Shown here piece after piece: positions 8,447 to 18,490 of a stretch of DNA of 55,016 nt; within the stretch, counting starts at the first letter, position 1, and every line of letters begins with the position of its first letter. The stretch comes from Bacteroides sp. (GTDB lineage Bacteria; Bacteroidota; Bacteroidia; Bacteroidales; Bacteroidaceae): contig JAFUNS010000006.1 of the NCBI GenBank assembly GCA_017472925.1, positions 1 to 55,016 of the forward strand. The letters run 5' to 3'. The translations under genes and the position numbers were made by a program. Under the pieces are notes generated by a model. It had not been told where the DNA came from. It ran no database searches and saw nothing but the letters and a program-made list of their open reading frames with translations.

Positions 8447-10759
8447 ATGAAGAACATCTTGAAAAAAGCAATGCTCTGCTTAGGTATGCTCTGTATGGTG
8501 GGCATGCTGTCTGCTAAGCCGACAGAAGCAGAAGAAGTGAGAAAAATCATCGACAAGGTGAATACGTATTGGCAAACCCATAACAAGCCGGAAGTGCGTT
8601 CGTTCTGGGATAATGCCGCTTACCACACCGGTAACATGGAAGCGTATTTCTTGACTGGTAATGAAACCTATCGTGCCTATTCGGAAGCTTGGGCCAAGCA
8701 CAATGAATGGAAAGGTGCCAAGAGTAACAACAAGGCCGAATGGAGATATTCATACGGTGAAAGTGACAAGTATGTATTGTTTGGCGACTATCAGATTTGT
8801 TTCCAGACTTATGTAGACCTTTATAACATCTTGCCCGATAATTATAAGATTGCCCGTGCCCGTGAGGTAATGGAATATCAGATGAGTACCCCGAAGAACG
8901 ATTATTGGTGGTGGTCTGATGGTCTTTATATGGTTATGCCGGTAATGACCAAGATGTATCATGTAACCGGTAACCACAAGTATTTGGAAAAATTGTATGA
9001 ATACATCCAGTTCTCGGACAGCATTATGTATGATTACGAAACAGGTTTGTATTATCGCGATGCCAAGTATGTATATCCCAAGCATAAGAGTGCCAATGGC
9101 AAGAAGGATTTCTGGGCTCGTGGCGATGGTTGGGTGCTTGCTGGTTTGGCAAAGGTTTTGAAAGACCTTCCAGAAGAATACGAACACCGTCAGTTCTTTG
9201 TTGACAAGTATGTCAAGATGGCAAAGGCAGTAGCTTCTATCCAACAACCGGAAGGATACTGGACACGTAGTATGATGGACCCTGAACATGCTCCAGGTCC
9301 TGAAACCAGTGGTACAGCATTCTTTACTTATGGTTTCTTGTGGGGTATCAATAATGGTTATTTGGATGAAGCCACTTACATGCCGGTCGTAAAGAAGGCA
9401 TGGAACTATCTGAAGAAGACTGCTTTGCAGAAGGATGGTAGAGTAGGTTATGTACAACCTATCGGTGAAAAGGCTATTCCTGGACAAATCGTTAATGAAA
9501 ATTCAACTGCCAATTTTGGTGTAGGTGCTTTCTTGTTGGCTGCTTGTGAATATGTACGCTATTTGGAAGCTCCGGTAAATAAGGATCGTGCTTATTGGGC
9601 AAATTTGCTTTATAACATGGCTAAGCCTGTATTGAGCAATATGGCCGAAGGTAACTTGCAGAAGAACATGCAAGTAGAGGTAAGCCCTAATTGGGATGGA
9701 CGCGATAAGAAGGTGACTTACATGGAAGCATTCGGTCGTTTGATGGCCGGTGTAGCTCCTTGGTTGTCTTTGCCGGATGATGATACAGAAGAAGGAAAGA
9801 TGCGTAAGCAACTTCGTGAATGGGCTTTGAAGAGCTATGTACATGCTGTAGATCCGAATAGTCCCGACTATTTGTTATGGCGTGGCCATGGTCAGGCGTT
9901 GGTTGATGCTGCTTATGTGGCAGAAAGCTTCCTCCGTGCTTACGACCAATTGTGGATGCCGTTGGATGATACTACCAAGAAGCGTTATATTGAAGAATTC
10001 ACCCAATTGCGTAGAGTAGATCCTCCTTATACTAATTGGTTGTTGTTCTCTTCTACTATTGAATCATTCTTGGCTAAGGCAGGAGCATCATACGATGAAT
10101 ACCGTGTTAATTCTGCTATTCGTAAGGTAGAAGAATGGTATACAGGTGACGGATGGTATGCCGACGGTCCTTCGTTTGCTTTCGATTATTACACCAGCTA
10201 TGTATTCCATCCTATGTATTTGGAAACCTTGCAAGGTATGGTAGATGCTAAGGCATATACTCGCATACATTACAAGAACTATTATCGTCGTGCCTTGAAG
10301 CGTGCGCAAAAGTTTAGTATTGTACTCGAACGCCTCATTTCTCCGGAAGGTACATTCCCTGTTTTCGGTCGCTCTATCCCTTATCGTATGGGTGCCATGC
10401 AACCGCTTGCTTTGATGGCTTGGTACGAAAAGCTTCCTGCTGGTTTGACTTACGGACAAGTTCGTAATGCGTTGACTTCAGTTATGCATAGCATGTTCGA
10501 TGGTAAGGAAAATTTCAACGAAGGTGGTTTCTTGACCATTGGTTTTGCTGGTCGTCAACCGAATGTAGCCGATTGGTATACCAACAACGGTAGCTTGTAT
10601 CTGACTTCTTTGGGATTCCTTCCGTTAGGTTTGCCGGCTACACATCCTTTTTGGACTGATGCAGCCTTGCCTACAACAAATCAAAAGGCATGGGGAAGCC
10701 AACCGTTCCCGAAGGACCATCACTGGTCGGATGATATCCGTACTCGTGATTTGTTCTGA
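8447..10759 (+). CDS. GH105 unsaturated glycuronyl hydrolase fused to DUF2264
   Basis: A 770-residue exported protein (signal MKNILKKAMLCLGMLCMVGM...SA). Residues ~25-375 are a GH105 (YteR-like) alpha/alpha barrel with the signature WARGDGWVLAGLAKVL, Asp227 being the likely catalytic acid, and HAPGPETSGTAFFTYGFLWG. Residues ~385-765 are DUF2264 (PF10022), with PNWDGRDKKVTYMEAFGRLMAGVAPWL and YTGDGWYADGPSFAFDYYTSYVFHPMY. GH105 enzymes hydrolyse 4,5-unsaturated uronyl residues. DUF2264 has an (alpha/alpha)-type fold of uncertain activity. It starts 21 bases after the BNR gene, so lyase and hydrolase are probably co-expressed. Part of PUL1. Confidence 0.88.
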   Translation: MKNILKKAMLCLGMLCMVGMLSAKPTEAEEVRKIIDKVNTYWQTHNKPEVRSFWDNAAYHTGNMEAYFLTGNETYRAYSEAWAKHNEWKGAKSNNKAEWRYSYGESDKYVLFGDYQICFQTYVDLYNILPDNYKIARAREVMEYQMSTPKNDYWWWSDGLYMVMPVMTKMYHVTGNHKYLEKLYEYIQFSDSIMYDYETGLYYRDAKYVYPKHKSANGKKDFWARGDGWVLAGLAKVLKDLPEEYEHRQFFVDKYVKMAKAVASIQQPEGYWTRSMMDPEHAPGPETSGTAFFTYGFLWGINNGYLDEATYMPVVKKAWNYLKKTALQKDGRVGYVQPIGEKAIPGQIVNENSTANFGVGAFLLAACEYVRYLEAPVNKDRAYWANLLYNMAKPVLSNMAEGNLQKNMQVEVSPNWDGRDKKVTYMEAFGRLMAGVAPWLSLPDDDTEEGKMRKQLREWALKSYVHAVDPNSPDYLLWRGHGQALVDAAYVAESFLRAYDQLWMPLDDTTKKRYIEEFTQLRRVDPPYTNWLLFSSTIESFLAKAGASYDEYRVNSAIRKVEEWYTGDGWYADGPSFAFDYYTSYVFHPMYLETLQGMVDAKAYTRIHYKNYYRRALKRAQKFSIVLERLISPEGTFPVFGRSIPYRMGAMQPLALMAWYEKLPAGLTYGQVRNALTSVMHSMFDGKENFNEGGFLTIGFAGRQPNVADWYTNNGSLYLTSLGFLPLGLPATHPFWTDAALPTTNQKAWGSQPFPKDHHWSDDIRTRDLF

Positions 10760-10771
10760 TAAAATTTAAAC

Positions 10772-10852
10772 GTGTCATTCTGAGCGAAAGCGAAGAATCT
10801 GTAAACATAAAGTAAATGCATACAGATTCTTCGCTTTCGCTCAGAATGACAC
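10772..10852. repeat. Perfect 32-base inverted repeat, dispersed palindrome family B
   Basis: Arms 10772-10803 and 10821-10852 are exact reverse complements around a 17-base loop. The core word GAGCGAAAGCGAAGAATC recalls GAGCGAAGCGAAG-type intergenic repeats seen across Bacteroidota. It lies between the convergent GH105 and regulator genes. It may stop transcripts from both sides but lacks a long T-run. Confidence 0.85.
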
Positions 10853-10904
10853 AATTGTATTAGCATATCGAGGATGACCTATGTGTAATCCGTGCCTAAA
10901 AATA

Positions 10905-13900
10905 TCAATGAGATTTGATATACTCCGTTGGTGACATACCAAACTCATCCTTGAAGCATTGGCGGAAATAGGCCGAACTACTGAATCCAAGCGTATAGGC
11001 TATTTCTGATATACTATAACCGTCCTTCATCAGTTCTATACTCTTACGCATCTTGATCTTACGAATGAATTCGTTGGCCGACATCTCTGTCAAGCCTTTT
11101 ATCTTACGGTAGAGGGTAGAGTGACTCATACACATCTTTTCGGCAATAAAGGCTATATCCAGTTTGTCTGTGCCTAAATTCTTTTCAATGATTTCCGTAA
11201 CCTTTTGTAGGAATTCATTGTCAAGGCGGGTCAATGGTTGGTTGTCAGTTTCTTTCTCTTCTTGAGAAGCCTGTGCGGCATTCGATGTAACCACGGTGGC
11301 AATCATCTTACGGGTTTCCAAAATGTTGTTGATTCTACTATGCAGCAAGTTGGCACTGAATGGTTTGGTCAAATATGAGTCGGCTCCTGCGGCATATCCT
11401 GCTTCCTTGTCCTGCAACGAATCCTTGGCGGTAAGCAATACTACCGGAATGTGACAGGTAAGTATGTCTTTCTTCAGCAGTCTGCATAACTCCAGACCAT
11501 CCATAATCGGCATCATAATGTCGCTCACTATAATGTTTGGAATTCGTTTTTGGGCTATTTCCAGGCCTTCTTTGCCGTTTCTGGCCGTAATAATCTCAAA
11601 GACTTCACCTAAAGCACTTTGTACATATTCACAAATGTCCGCATTGTCTTCTACTAACAATATGATAGGTCGCTCATCGCCTTGAGTATCCTTTTCGGGC
11701 GTTTCTATAACCGATTGCTGCTTGCTTTCCTTCTTTTCCGGATGAGAGGCATTCGGATACGTGTTATTGGTAAGCAGACGGAGACTGAAGGTGGTTCCTA
11801 CTTCCAATTCACTTTCTACGGTGAGTATCCCTTCATGCAAGTCGGCCAAGCTTTTTACTAAAGCTAATCCAATGCCTGAACCTGCCATCTGGTGCTCGCT
11901 ATTAGCCTGATAATAACGGTCAAATATATGAGGCAAGGCTTCTTTAGCTATTCCGTAGCCCGTATCGCTTACACTGATTTCTGTGTATTTCAATTGGTTT
12001 TCTTCTACTGAACGGAGTCGTAGATATATGTCGCCTTCCGCTGTATATTTACCCGCATTGCTCATCAGATTGTCCAATATCATGTTTATCATGTCTCTGT
12101 CAAAGAACAATTCGGTGTCTTCTGTCGCGATTTCGGTGTGGTAATTCACCTGCGGGTTTTGGTTCAGTTCCTTGTATTTCAGCCCAATTTCTTGAACCAG
12201 AAAACTGATGTCCTCTTTCATTACAGCCAATTTTCTGTTTTGCGTTTGTGTTTTTCTGAATTCCAATATGTGATTGATCAAATCCAGCAACCGCAAGGAA
12301 CTGTTGTGAATAATACTGATTTTCTTGTTATGCTTGGCCGATAGGGTGCTGTCGCCCAACAAATCTTCCAACGGACCCAATATTAAAGTGAGTGGTGTAC
12401 GCAGTTCGTGGGTAATGTTGGTAAAGAAACGCAAGCGTTCGTCATTCAGTTCCTGAATGTTCTTTTCTTTTTCCTGTTGTAGCTTAAGGGTGCTTTCCAA
12501 TACTAATCTTCGCTTATAGAAGGTCAGGAGCATATAGATAAAGGCGCATACTACCAAAAAATAGAACAATTTGGCATACCAGGTCAACCAGAAAGGAGGG
12601 GCTATATTAATATGTAATAGCGCGACGTGGTCATCCCATTCCTGATTACGGAAGCGTGCTTTCACCTTGAATGTATAGTTCCCGTGTGGAATATTGCGGA
12701 AGGTAACCTGATGTTCTCCTATAGTGTTGAACCATTCGTTGGACAGTCCTTCGAGCTGGTAGGTAAATTCCACTTGTTTACTTTGGGAATAATCGAGTAC
12801 ATTGAATGATATGTCGAATGTGTTCTGTTCGTGGGCCAATTGAATATGCTTGTTGTCTAAGGGCAGCGAGTGGCTGCTTTCCATATCGTCTGTATTATGG
12901 TTGTAGACAACGAATTGGGTGATGGTAGCCGGTGATACCTTTCGGTTGCTGACCAACTCATTCGGGTTGAAGTAACACACCCCATTTTGAGAACCGAAGT
13001 GGATTACTCCTTGCGAGGTAATACAGGCCGAACCGTCCATAAAGTCTCCCATAGGTACACCGTCGTGGTGGTTGTAATTGTAGAATTTGCGAGCTTCTTC
13101 GTCCAATCTTGAAATTCCCCCATTGGTACTGATCCAAATGTTTCCGTTCAAGTCTTCCTGTATGGCGCGTACTTGGGTGTTGTTAAGCCCTTCTGCTCTA
13201 CTATAATGGATATAGTTCTGTGGATTGTCTATGTCGGGAAACAAGATAAGTCCTTCGCGAGTGGCTACCCATATTCTTCCTTTTGAGTCTTCTATCATGT
13301 GGTTCACAGCATTGGAAGGGAATTTGTTGTCTCCTCTGGTGAAGGAATAAATCAGTTGGTTGTCTTGATTGAATATGTTCACTCCCTTGCTGAAAGTACC
13401 TATCCACATCCGTCCGTTCTTGTCTCTTAATATACCATGTATGTTTCTGTCGGTCATTTGGATTACAATCCCGTTTTCTCTGGTCCATTTGTCTTGGTAG
13501 GTAAACAACCCTTGTTCGGCACCAATCCATATCTTTCCGTCATGGTCTTCATATAGGCATCTGATGTCCAAATCCTTGGAGTGGCTATCACCTATACGGT
13601 GGAACCTTTTAGTCTTCGTGTCGTAATAAGCTATTCCGTCTTTATACAATCCCGTCCACACCCGTTGTTGCTTGTCTTTCAAGATAACATTGATATGGGT
13701 TTGTGGATTTATATTGATTCCTAAAAGTTTGTGAATCAAAATGTTATTTCCTTCTGTTCCTAAAGCGTGTTGAGCCAATTCGTTCTCGCTGCCAATCCAA
13801 ATGTGCTCGTTGTCGGCATATAATCCCCATACTTGTTTATATTCGGCTTTTCCGTATTGGTCGGAATAATAGTCTATGTTATTGAAGAGGGGTTGGGCGT

Positions 13901-14933
13901 GACTGATAAAATCAATTCCTCCCCGGAAGTTTCCTATCCAAATGTTATCAAATGCATCTTGTAGGATACATCGGGCATTGGGACTGGACAAACCGTGGTT
14001 GTTATTGCTGGCCGGTATATTGAAGAACAACACTTCATCAGGCGAGGCAAAAACGTTGCTCTGTAGGTTCAGTATACTCACACCTCCCATATTGCTGCAT
14101 ATCCAGAGAGTTCCGTCCTTCATTTGACCGATGTCGTATATTTGGTCGGAAAGGAGGGAGAATTCATTCTCCTCGGAATGTTTGAAGGTAGTGAACCGTT
14201 CATTTTGTGGGTTGAACAAGGCCAAACCTTTGTCGGTTCCTACCCATACATTTCTGTTGTTGTCTATATATATGGTACGAACAATGTTACTGGGCAGACT
14301 GTATGGGTCGTTCGGATTATGTCGGAAGTTGCGAGCTTTCTTGTCTTTCAATGAAATAATGCTCAAACCCTGCCCGTCGTGTCCCACATACAAGTTCCCT
14401 TGTCCGTCTTCTTCCGATGTCCAACAAAAGCCTTCCAAACCTTCCACTTCTCTAAATGAATAAGGTGTGATGGTTTGGGTACTTCGGTCGTAGTAGTCTA
14501 TTCCGTAGTGATAATGGGTTATCCAAATACCCTTATCGGTACTTTCGGTCAAGTCGGTAATGTCATTGGTCAACAATCCGTCTTTTGATGAATACGTGGA
14601 AATTTCACCGGTTGCATAGTCATATATACACAAACCGTCCCGTTGGGTACCTATCCACACCTTGTCTTCTATCGGGTCGGCCAGTACGGCGTTCAGCTCG
14701 TTGCTGCTGAGGCCGGAATTGTATTTGGTATATACGGTGAAGGTGTGTCCGTCGAAACGGTTCAATCCCGTTCCGGTAGCTATCCAAATATAGCCTTTGT
14801 GGTCTTGAACCATGTCGATGGTATAATTGCTTGATAGGCCATGCCCCATATGGAAGTTCTCTATAATATAGGATTGGGCGAACCCTATCAGACAGAATAC
14901 GTATAACAAAAAGGTAGCAAATATTCTTTTCAT
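10905..14933 (-). CDS. Hybrid two-component system sensor/regulator (HTCS) of PUL1
   Basis: An inner-membrane protein of about 1342 residues combining sensor kinase, receiver and transcription factor. A signal sequence (MKRIFATFLLYVFCLIGFAQS) leads into periplasmic Reg_prop propeller repeats (IWIATGTGLNRFDG and many copies) and a Y_Y_Y domain. A TM segment (WYAKLFYFLVVCAFIYMLLTF) follows. The kinase phospho-acceptor is His842 (ITHELRTPLT), with ATP-binding motifs DTGYGIA and GSGIGLALVK. The receiver Asp is Asp1138 (VSDIMMPIMDG), and a C-terminal AraC-type helix-turn-helix ends the protein. I chose 14933 because a reverse-strand TATATTTG box occupies 14957-14964, so an upstream start at 14957 would lie at the promoter. 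It is divergent from SusC and should activate PUL1 when it binds a released oligosaccharide. Confidence 0.94.
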   Translation of the reverse strand: MKRIFATFLLYVFCLIGFAQSYIIENFHMGHGLSSNYTIDMVQDHKGYIWIATGTGLNRFDGHTFTVYTKYNSGLSSNELNAVLADPIEDKVWIGTQRDGLCIYDYATGEISTYSSKDGLLTNDITDLTESTDKGIWITHYHYGIDYYDRSTQTITPYSFREVEGLEGFCWTSEEDGQGNLYVGHDGQGLSIISLKDKKARNFRHNPNDPYSLPSNIVRTIYIDNNRNVWVGTDKGLALFNPQNERFTTFKHSEENEFSLLSDQIYDIGQMKDGTLWICSNMGGVSILNLQSNVFASPDEVLFFNIPASNNNHGLSSPNARCILQDAFDNIWIGNFRGGIDFISHAQPLFNNIDYYSDQYGKAEYKQVWGLYADNEHIWIGSENELAQHALGTEGNNILIHKLLGININPQTHINVILKDKQQRVWTGLYKDGIAYYDTKTKRFHRIGDSHSKDLDIRCLYEDHDGKIWIGAEQGLFTYQDKWTRENGIVIQMTDRNIHGILRDKNGRMWIGTFSKGVNIFNQDNQLIYSFTRGDNKFPSNAVNHMIEDSKGRIWVATREGLILFPDIDNPQNYIHYSRAEGLNNTQVRAIQEDLNGNIWISTNGGISRLDEEARKFYNYNHHDGVPMGDFMDGSACITSQGVIHFGSQNGVCYFNPNELVSNRKVSPATITQFVVYNHNTDDMESSHSLPLDNKHIQLAHEQNTFDISFNVLDYSQSKQVEFTYQLEGLSNEWFNTIGEHQVTFRNIPHGNYTFKVKARFRNQEWDDHVALLHINIAPPFWLTWYAKLFYFLVVCAFIYMLLTFYKRRLVLESTLKLQQEKEKNIQELNDERLRFFTNITHELRTPLTLILGPLEDLLGDSTLSAKHNKKISIIHNSSLRLLDLINHILEFRKTQTQNRKLAVMKEDISFLVQEIGLKYKELNQNPQVNYHTEIATEDTELFFDRDMINMILDNLMSNAGKYTAEGDIYLRLRSVEENQLKYTEISVSDTGYGIAKEALPHIFDRYYQANSEHQMAGSGIGLALVKSLADLHEGILTVESELEVGTTFSLRLLTNNTYPNASHPEKKESKQQSVIETPEKDTQGDERPIILLVEDNADICEYVQSALGEVFEIITARNGKEGLEIAQKRIPNIIVSDIMMPIMDGLELCRLLKKDILTCHIPVVLLTAKDSLQDKEAGYAAGADSYLTKPFSANLLHSRINNILETRKMIATVVTSNAAQASQEEKETDNQPLTRLDNEFLQKVTEIIEKNLGTDKLDIAFIAEKMCMSHSTLYRKIKGLTEMSANEFIRKIKMRKSIELMKDGYSISEIAYTLGFSSSAYFRQCFKDEFGMSPTEYIKSH

Positions 14934-15231
14934 AGTATCATTTTTGATTTTATACACAAATATAGCGTTTTTTTATTGAATATAATTAAAAAATAGGGTG
15001 TGAATTGTTCAAATAGGAGTACTAATCTTGCCTTATATAAAATTTCGTCAAAAAGCATCTAAAAAATCGTCATGACCGTTTTTTGTAAGATACTGCTTAT
15101 TTATTAAAGGAAAATTTGCGTTTAAAAATATTAATTTGCATCGGTTTAAAAGGCTGTAGGCTTTTTAGACCATTGGATTGGAATTATTTAATCCTTTTTA
15201 GTAATATTAATCTAATAAAAAACGGAAAACG
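14934..15231. promoter_or_regulatory. Divergent HTCS / SusC intergenic control region
   Basis: 298 bases without a gene. TATATTTG on the minus strand (14957-14964) is the probable -7 of the regulator gene. The plus-strand half near 15110-15140 has TTTG words and a near-consensus TTAATTTG, but no clean pair. The regulator presumably binds here to control susC. No operator repeat could be defined by eye. Confidence 0.5.
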
Positions 15232-18200
15232 ATGAAGTTAAATTCGTTATCAAAAAATCAGAAAGCTTTGATTGCTTTGATGGTTTGTGCCGGCTATATG
15301 ACGGTACAGCCTATGACTGCGATGGCAGATGATTCTGTCGCTTCCGTACAGGCTGTTCAACAAAAACAGTCCGTTTCGGGTGTAGTGAAAGATGCAACAG
15401 GTGAACCTGTAATCGGAGCCAGTATCGTAGAAAAGGGTACTACAAACGGTACCATTACCGATTTTGACGGTAATTTTAGTTTGGAAGTTGCTAACGGGGC
15501 AACTTTGGTTATCTCCTTCATTGGATACCAAACACAGGAAGTGGTGGTTACTCCAGGTAAGGCTTTGAACATTACTATGAATGAAGACACTGAAGTGTTG
15601 GAAGAAGTGGTGGTAGTTGGTTACGGTTCTATGCGTAAGAAGGACTTGACCGGTTCTGTTGTTCAAATTAATGCCGAAAAAATGGCCGACCAAAATCCAG
15701 GTACAGTATCAGACTTACTTCGTGGTACTCCTGGTTTGCAGATTGGATATAATACCTCTGCAAAAGGTGGTTCAAGTATTCAGTTGCGTGGTCAAAACTC
15801 ATTGGGTACAAGTACTTCACCATTGATTATTTTAGATGGTATGCAATTCTATGGTGAATTGTCAGAAATCAATCCAGACGATATCGGTCAAATCGACGTA
15901 TTGAAGGATGCTTCTTCTGCATCTGTTTATGGTGCTAAAGCTGCCAATGGTGTTATCATCATTACAACCAAGAAAGGTAAGGAAGGTAAGCCGGTTATTA
16001 ATATTAGTGCTAACCTGGCAGCTAATACAAAAGCTACTTATCGTGATGTATACGGTGCAGAAGGTTATTTGAAATATCGTGAAGATTGGTTCAAGGCTGG
16101 TACTTATGGTTATCGTGCTGATGGTACATGGGGCTATTATAGTACAAATAGTAATATTCCTGAAGGTTATTATGATCATTTTAGTAATGCTTCAAACCAA
16201 GATGCATGGGCTACTTCTGGTCCGTTGACTTTAGGTGCTGGTGAGAGCCTTAAGGAACTGTATGGTCGTCGTATGGGCTTGGATGTGGATGCAGCTTTGG
16301 TTTACCAAAACTTCTTAAATGACAAAACATATAATTGGGAAGATGCTACTTTCCGTACCGGTTTTAACCAAGACTACAACGCAAGTATCTCTGGTGCTAC
16401 TGATAAGATGAACTACTACTTCAGTTTTGGTTATTTGAATAACGAAGGTGCCATCCAAGGTGATGATTACCATGCATTCCGTTCAAACATGAAGTTGAAT
16501 GCTAAGATTACTGATTGGCTGGAAATTGGTGCCAATGTAAACTTCCAGGATCGTAGTGATGAATCAAGTCCTGTAGGTTTAGGTGGTAACTATTGGGATG
16601 ATAACCAAATGCGTGAATCACCATTCTCTTCTCGTTACGATGAAAATGGCAATGAAATTCAGTATCCTCGTAATGGTAATCCAACCAATCCAGGATATAA
16701 CTACCATTTTAATCAACAATACATTGACTTGGAAAAGGGTTATACTGTATTGAATACTATTTTCAATGCTAAGGTGACATTGCCATTCGGCTTTACATAT
16801 TCATTCAATATTGCTCCTCGTTACCAATGGTTCTATGACCGCTACTTTATGTCAGCTGAATTGCCTAATAGTGTAGCAGCTAATCGTGGTGCTAATAGAA
16901 AGAGTTCTAAGAGTTTTGATTGGAACTTGAATAACACCTTGACTTGGGACAAGACTTTCGGTGATCATCGTTTCACTGTAACTTTGGTACAAGAAGCTGA
17001 AGAAAACCGTTATTGGAGTGATAATATTGAAGCTCGTAACATTACTCCGACCGATGTGTTGGGATTCCATTACATTAGTGGAGCAAATAAGGAACAATCT
17101 TCATTCTGGACTTCAGACAGTCATTCTACTGCAGCTGCATATTTGGGTCGTTTGTTCTATAGCTACAAAGATCGCTATATGTTTACCGGTACAGTTCGTC
17201 GCGACGGTTATTCTGCATTCGGTCAGAACAATCCATGGGCTACATTCTGGTCAATCGGTGGTAGCTGGGTATTCTCAGAAGAAAAGTTTATGGATGGTAT
17301 AGATTGGTTGAACACCGGTAAGTTGCGTGTATCTTACGGTACAAATGGTAACCGTTCATTGGGTGACACTTACTTGGCTTTATCAAACTTGAGCAACGGT
17401 GGTGTAATGGCATATTATAATAATGGCTCTTCTGCAATTGTAAATGCGTTGAAAGTTAATCGCTTGGGTAACCCGAACTTGGAATGGGAAAAGACTACTG
17501 CATATAACGTAGGTTTGGACTTTGCCGTATTGGATTATCGTTTGACCGGTAGCATTGAAGTGTACCACAAGAAGACTCATGATATGATTATGGCTAAACG
17601 TTTGCCTAACTTTATTGGTTTTAGCAGCATTACTACCAACTTGGGTGAAGTACAAAATACTGGTTTTGAATTGACATTGAATTCTTCTAATATCCAACGT
17701 GAAAACTTTACTTGGGATACTTCATTCGGCTTCTCTTACAACAAGAACAAGATTAACCACTTGTATTATGAATACGATGAAAACGGTAAGGAAAATGATG
17801 ATACCAGCAATGGTTGGTTCATTGGTAAGCCTATCGGTGAAATTTGGGACTTCGAAGTAGACGGTATCTGGCAATTGGACGAAGCTGAAGAAGCTGCTAA
17901 GGTTGGTCAAATGCCGGGTGACCCGAAGGTAATCAACCACTATACAGCTGACGATAATGCTGATGGTACACCTGTTTACAATGATAAGGATAAGGTATTC
18001 CATGGTACAACAGCTCCTCCAATTTATTGGAATTTGCGTAACGACTTTACCTTCTTCAAAAATTGGAAGTTCTCTTTCTCTATGTATTCATACATGGGGC
18101 ACAAGAGCCGTGCCGGTTACTATTTGAATAATGATAACTCAGGTTCTATGTTTACTCAAACATGTAATACATTCGTAAAAGAATATTGGACACCGGATAA

Positions 18201-18474
18201 TCCTACTAATGATTATGGTCGTTTGAACGCTGTTGGTCCTAAGGGCGCAACAGGTGTAAACAAGGTGTATAATCGTAGTTTTGTTCGTTTGGATAACATC
18301 TCTTTGGGTTATACATTGCCGAAAGAATGGACTCGTAAGTTTGCTATGGAAAGAGTTCACTTGACAGCTGGTATCAACAATGTATTTACATTGGATAGCT
18401 GGGAATACGGTGACCCTGAAACAGGTGACTTTGCTAACCGTCAGTTCCAATTTGGTATTAACGTAACACTCTAA
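15232..18474 (+). CDS. SusC/RagA-family TonB-dependent outer-membrane transporter (PUL1)
   Basis: A 1080-residue TonB-dependent receptor. A signal sequence is followed by a CarboxypepD_reg-like domain (about residues 47-120) with GVVKDATGEPVIGASIVEKGTTNGTITD, then the TonB-box-like EEVVVVGYG. The plug follows (QNSLGTSTSPLIILDGM; ISVLKDASS-type IDVLKDASSASVYGAKAANGVIIITTKKG) and then a large beta barrel ending in an aromatic-rich strand (FQFGINVTL). It imports oligosaccharides across the outer membrane with its SusD partner, encoded 17 bases downstream. It has no STN domain, which fits control by the hybrid two-component protein rather than by sigma/anti-sigma. The substrate is inferred only from the PUL enzymes. 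Confidence 0.95.
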   Translation: MKLNSLSKNQKALIALMVCAGYMTVQPMTAMADDSVASVQAVQQKQSVSGVVKDATGEPVIGASIVEKGTTNGTITDFDGNFSLEVANGATLVISFIGYQTQEVVVTPGKALNITMNEDTEVLEEVVVVGYGSMRKKDLTGSVVQINAEKMADQNPGTVSDLLRGTPGLQIGYNTSAKGGSSIQLRGQNSLGTSTSPLIILDGMQFYGELSEINPDDIGQIDVLKDASSASVYGAKAANGVIIITTKKGKEGKPVINISANLAANTKATYRDVYGAEGYLKYREDWFKAGTYGYRADGTWGYYSTNSNIPEGYYDHFSNASNQDAWATSGPLTLGAGESLKELYGRRMGLDVDAALVYQNFLNDKTYNWEDATFRTGFNQDYNASISGATDKMNYYFSFGYLNNEGAIQGDDYHAFRSNMKLNAKITDWLEIGANVNFQDRSDESSPVGLGGNYWDDNQMRESPFSSRYDENGNEIQYPRNGNPTNPGYNYHFNQQYIDLEKGYTVLNTIFNAKVTLPFGFTYSFNIAPRYQWFYDRYFMSAELPNSVAANRGANRKSSKSFDWNLNNTLTWDKTFGDHRFTVTLVQEAEENRYWSDNIEARNITPTDVLGFHYISGANKEQSSFWTSDSHSTAAAYLGRLFYSYKDRYMFTGTVRRDGYSAFGQNNPWATFWSIGGSWVFSEEKFMDGIDWLNTGKLRVSYGTNGNRSLGDTYLALSNLSNGGVMAYYNNGSSAIVNALKVNRLGNPNLEWEKTTAYNVGLDFAVLDYRLTGSIEVYHKKTHDMIMAKRLPNFIGFSSITTNLGEVQNTGFELTLNSSNIQRENFTWDTSFGFSYNKNKINHLYYEYDENGKENDDTSNGWFIGKPIGEIWDFEVDGIWQLDEAEEAAKVGQMPGDPKVINHYTADDNADGTPVYNDKDKVFHGTTAPPIYWNLRNDFTFFKNWKFSFSMYSYMGHKSRAGYYLNNDNSGSMFTQTCNTFVKEYWTPDNPTNDYGRLNAVGPKGATGVNKVYNRSFVRLDNISLGYTLPKEWTRKFAMERVHLTAGINNVFTLDSWEYGDPETGDFANRQFQFGINVTL

Positions 18475-18490
18475 AATCGTAAGAATCAAT

